A stretch of 64,000 nt of DNA from NCBI RefSeq assembly GCF_050379415.1, contig NZ_JBNRLS010000006.1, positions 42,306 to 106,305 of the forward strand, given 5' to 3'. Numbering within the stretch: the stretch's first letter is position 1; every line of letters begins with the position of its first letter. The notes beneath the pieces were generated by a model, which worked only from the letters and a program-made list of their open reading frames with translations, searched no databases and had not been told where the DNA came from. A program made the translations under genes and the position numbers. Origin of the DNA: Marinobacter sp050379415 (lineage in GTDB: Bacteria > Pseudomonadota > Gammaproteobacteria > Pseudomonadales > Oleiphilaceae). Positions 63,001-64,000 of this stretch are shown piece after piece.

Positions 63001-63541
63001 ACTGGCGATTGTCGACCGGATCAGTGGCATGCTGAACCATCCGGTGAGCGTCCATTCAGTCCAGGGGCGCGGTAGTGTGTTCGGTATCACTGTGCCCTCG
63101 GCCGCTCCTGAGCAGACCGAACCAAGCGCCAAGCCTGCGTCCGGTCCAAGGCGGGTTTCAAGCCTGGGGGGGCTCCAGGTACTGTGTATCGACAACGATC
63201 CGGCAATCCTGCAGGGCATGGCCGCCCTTTTGGGCAACTGGCAGTGTGACGTAACCTCGGCGGAAAGCCTTGAGGATGCACTGGAGAAGCTCGATGGCCA
63301 GCAGCCGGATATCATACTTGCCGATTACCAGCTGGATGACAACCGGAATGGCCTGGATGCCATGGACAGTCTGAGGGCGGCTATCAGCGAGGATATTCCA
63401 GGAATACTCATCACCGGCTATATGGCGCCTGAAGTGCGTGAAGATGCGATCGAGAGGGGCTACCAGATTCTTTACAAGCCGGTTAAACCTGCTGCGTTGA
63501 GGGCGATGGTGAACAAGCAGTTGAAGCAGAAGCGGGGGTGA
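60026..63541 (+). CDS. SLC5/PAS hybrid histidine kinase with receiver domain (CrbS/MxtR-like)
   Basis: A 1171-residue sensor. Residues 1 to about 510 are an SLC5 sodium:solute symporter domain with about 13 helices; a linker follows, then a PAS domain (about 650-775), a short coiled coil, and HisKA with the phosphoaccepting His819 in SASHDLLQPL. The HATPase has VVQNFLSNAIRYTPSG, VWDTGPGIPEDQL and GLGLGLAIVDR. A C-terminal receiver has Asp1100 in ILADYQLDD. This architecture with a receiver matches CrbS/MxtR, which with the LuxR-type partner CrbR/ErdR controls acs and acetate uptake. CbrA lacks the receiver. The cognate regulator is not in the window. Confidence 0.88.
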   Translation: MISAWLLVLISITYISILFVIAWAGDRHPGLYRKRLARTHIYALSLAVYFTSWTFYGAVGRATQEGLGFLPIYLGPLLVFIFGAPLLRRIIYISKRNNSTSIADFIASRYGKSQVLAAMIATFALIGSVPYIALQLKAIAMGFNVLSESGTGYRELSSAAWNDSAWYITLALAVFTVLFGTRHLESTEHHRGMIQAVAFESLIKLIAFVAVGLFVGFGLYNGFGDLFDQVRAADLAGALTTDGLEAPAFITQTLVAMLAIICLPRQFHVMVVENTDHRDFEVARWAMPIYLVVASAFVLPIAAAGLLSPDISMGNPDILILQLPIFAGEEWLAILVFLGGGSAAAAMVIVCSVAIATMVSNEIIMPALLKFFRPGMNRRTDLSYLLLSIRRVAIFVVLLTAYGFYRMAGEDYSLTAFGLLSFAAAAQFGPALVGGIIWRRGNYMGAVWGLALGFLMWCYTLLLPALATTGWIADSLINHGLWGLGWTRPTALFGSDLDQTSHGIIWSLGINTVTYVVLSMLTRQRVREKIQIASFFHDPQPKAETAHHQSWQGEILISDLQALTDRFMGEDRSETIFRNYERRNAIRLHPHRPASTHLMKYIERQLASVIGASTARVVLESTLTGRDMQIEDVVSIVDEASQAMTFSRELLQSAIENISLGVSVVNHQQQLVVWNHRYLELFKYPKGFVRVGRPVEDLMRYNLTNANHSARRIDQIIADRCNSMREGKPMSYERQRPDGTVLRIDGSPIPGGGYVTTFQDITAMRRTEQALKETNIYLEQRVKERTQELQVINEQMLKAKSVAEQANQSKTRFLASASHDLLQPLNAARLFTSAVAGKANDDETRELVEHIDSSLGAAEEIISTLLDISKLDAGALEPDIGVFPVNELLRHLATDFTAIAKEQGLELHVVPSTAWVRSDAKLLRRVVQNFLSNAIRYTPSGKILMGCRRLKGYIRIEVWDTGPGIPEDQLAHIFEEFRRFQHGRDKKGLGLGLAIVDRISGMLNHPVSVHSVQGRGSVFGITVPSAAPEQTEPSAKPASGPRRVSSLGGLQVLCIDNDPAILQGMAALLGNWQCDVTSAESLEDALEKLDGQQPDIILADYQLDDNRNGLDAMDSLRAAISEDIPGILITGYMAPEVREDAIERGYQILYKPVKPAALRAMVNKQLKQKRG

Positions 63542-63579
63542 TTGGCTGCTGTCCTCTCGGTTGGTTTATGGCGTGTATA

Positions 63580-63619
63580 AAAAACCCCGGTGCCTAATAG
63601 GCACGGGGTTTTGTTTTGT
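63580..63619 (+). terminator. Intrinsic terminator after the hybrid kinase gene
   Basis: Stem AACCCCGgTGCC / GGCACGGGGTT with loop TAATA and one bulged base, followed by TTGTTTT. The A-run before the stem gives it weaker activity in the opposite direction. Confidence 0.85.
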
Positions 63620-63801
63620 CCAAAGGGGAGGTTTGGGCAGCACCTGTTGAGCATGGGTATCGGGCAGCACTATGTGCTGCCGATGACCTACTTTGCTCGC
63701 GCTGTCGCGCTCGGCCCTTCGGGCCCGTCGTCGCTGCGCTCCGACGTCCTGCGGCTGCCGCAGGCAGCCTTGTCGCATGGGGGCCGTTTGTAGCCGACAC
63801 C
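63620..63801. other. Non-coding GC-rich hairpin block between kinase gene and 5S rRNA
   Basis: With its flanks this completes the only gene-free stretch above 300 bases (63542-63872). No reading frame here looks real: several overlapping short frames exist on both strands with low-complexity products. The block holds small palindromes: GGGCAGCA-ctatg-TGCTGCC at 63663-63680, GGCCCTTCGGGCC at about 63713-63725, and CTGCGGCTGCCGCAG at about 63750-63764. CGATGACCTACT at 63681-63692 repeats 12 bases from the 5S 3' region (63879-63890). Confidence 0.6.
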
Positions 63802-63887
63802 AGGTCATCGTCAGGTTCTTAATCCCATAAAAAAACCCCGGCAGCTACGCTGTCGGGGTTTTGGGATTAAGAACCTGACGATGACCT
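63802..63887. repeat. Perfect 26-bp inverted repeat that includes the 5S rRNA 3' end
   Basis: Arm 63802-63827 is the exact reverse complement of 63862-63887. The right arm overlaps the last 15 or so bases of the 5S gene, so the 5S 3' end and its immediate flank are present again in inverted form downstream. The intervening 34 bases contain the 5S terminator. Outside the arms the sequences diverge at once. Confidence 0.88.
63828..63862 (-). terminator. Intrinsic terminator of the rRNA operon (after 5S)
   Basis: On the minus strand, stem CCCCGACAGC / GCTGCCGGGG with a three-base loop, followed by TTTTTTT. It starts about a dozen bases after the 5S 3' end and is nested within the 26-bp inverted repeat. 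Confidence 0.85.
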
Positions 63888-63989
63888 ACTCTCGCATGGG
63901 CCATGCCACACTACCATCGGCGCTGGTCTGTTTCACTTCTGAGTTCGGGATGGGATCAGGTGGTTCCAGACCGCTATGGTCGTCAGGCA
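63873..63989 (-). rRNA. rrf: 5S ribosomal RNA
   Basis: About 117 nt on the minus strand. The transcript starts TGCCTGACGACCATAGCG and contains the conserved 5S core (CCGAACTCAGAAGTGAAAC and GCGCCGATGGTAGTGTGG), loop E region and the tail CATGCGAGAGTAGGTCATCG. The 5' TGCCTGACGA pairs with the 3' TCGTCAGG to close helix I. 23S and 16S rRNA should lie to the right, outside the window. Exact ends are estimated from helix I. Confidence 0.96.
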
Positions 63990-64000
63990 AAACGGTTGAT

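Noticed and set aside
63590..63822. Overlapping 60-80 codon ORFs between the kinase gene and 5S rRNA
   Set aside because: Low-complexity products on both strands in a hairpin-rich rRNA-flanking block; a common source of false gene calls.

Overview
This window reads as a stretch of the main chromosome of a marine gammaproteobacterium, most probably Marinobacter or a close relative. The evidence is GC-rich coding DNA, a gene content that matches Pseudomonas/Marinobacter core synteny (pyrG-kdsA-eno-ftsB-ispD-ispF-truD-surE-pcm-nlpD-rpoS; dnaE-accA-tilS; hda with purM-purN; rsxABCDGE-nth), and a Na+-translocating Rnf/Rsx complex. The genus is inferred from gene order and protein character; no database search was possible. 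Coding density is very high, and I see no prophage, insertion sequence, CRISPR array, tRNA gene or obvious genomic island.

Layout. 1-3000: end of valS, panE and a PduO-type cobalamin adenosyltransferase. 3000-6700 (minus): DUF1631-ampD-ampE, translationally coupled through ATGA overlaps. 6.9-13.4 kb: nadC, yqcC-like, an orphan ParA, hda-pgsA-like-DUF2066, then divergent purM-purN. 13.4-18.1 kb: DUF3108, avtA, DUF416, dcd, apbC. 18.2-26.4 kb (plus): metG, rsxABCDGE, nth. 26.5-34.6 kb (minus): a chalcone-isomerase-like protein, then rpoS, nlpD, DUF368, pcm, surE, truD, ispF, ispD, ftsB. 34.8-44.7 kb (minus): eno, kdsA, pyrG, tilS, accA, dnaE. 44.8-53.7 kb: a TlpA-like lipoprotein, divergent arsC-wrbA-DUF2069, a DUF3080 lipoprotein, the methionine-salvage genes mtnBDC, and an XdhC/molybdenum-hydroxylase module. 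53.7-63.5 kb: an Smr protein, then a carbon-uptake and sensing block made of a DUF294/CBS/cNMP protein, a DEDDh exonuclease, DUF4212, an SLC5 symporter, a small membrane protein and a 1171-residue SLC5-PAS-histidine kinase-receiver protein resembling CrbS/MxtR. The window ends in the 5S rRNA gene of an rRNA operon on the minus strand.

Most genes are housekeeping: translation, replication, cell-wall recycling, purine and isoprenoid synthesis, redox and stationary phase. The most unusual signal is non-coding. Three intergenic elements of about 108 bp (16816-16923, 34207-34315, 36136-36243) share a conserved core of two hairpins. Each is enclosed by a long, nearly perfect outer stem whose sequence is different in every copy. 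All three lie between co-directional housekeeping genes and none has the U-tract of a terminator. A second structural oddity is a perfect 26-bp inverted repeat that includes the 3' end of the 5S gene and encloses its terminator. A third is an A-rich (AAC repeat) leader just before the ribosome binding site of the DUF4212/symporter operon.
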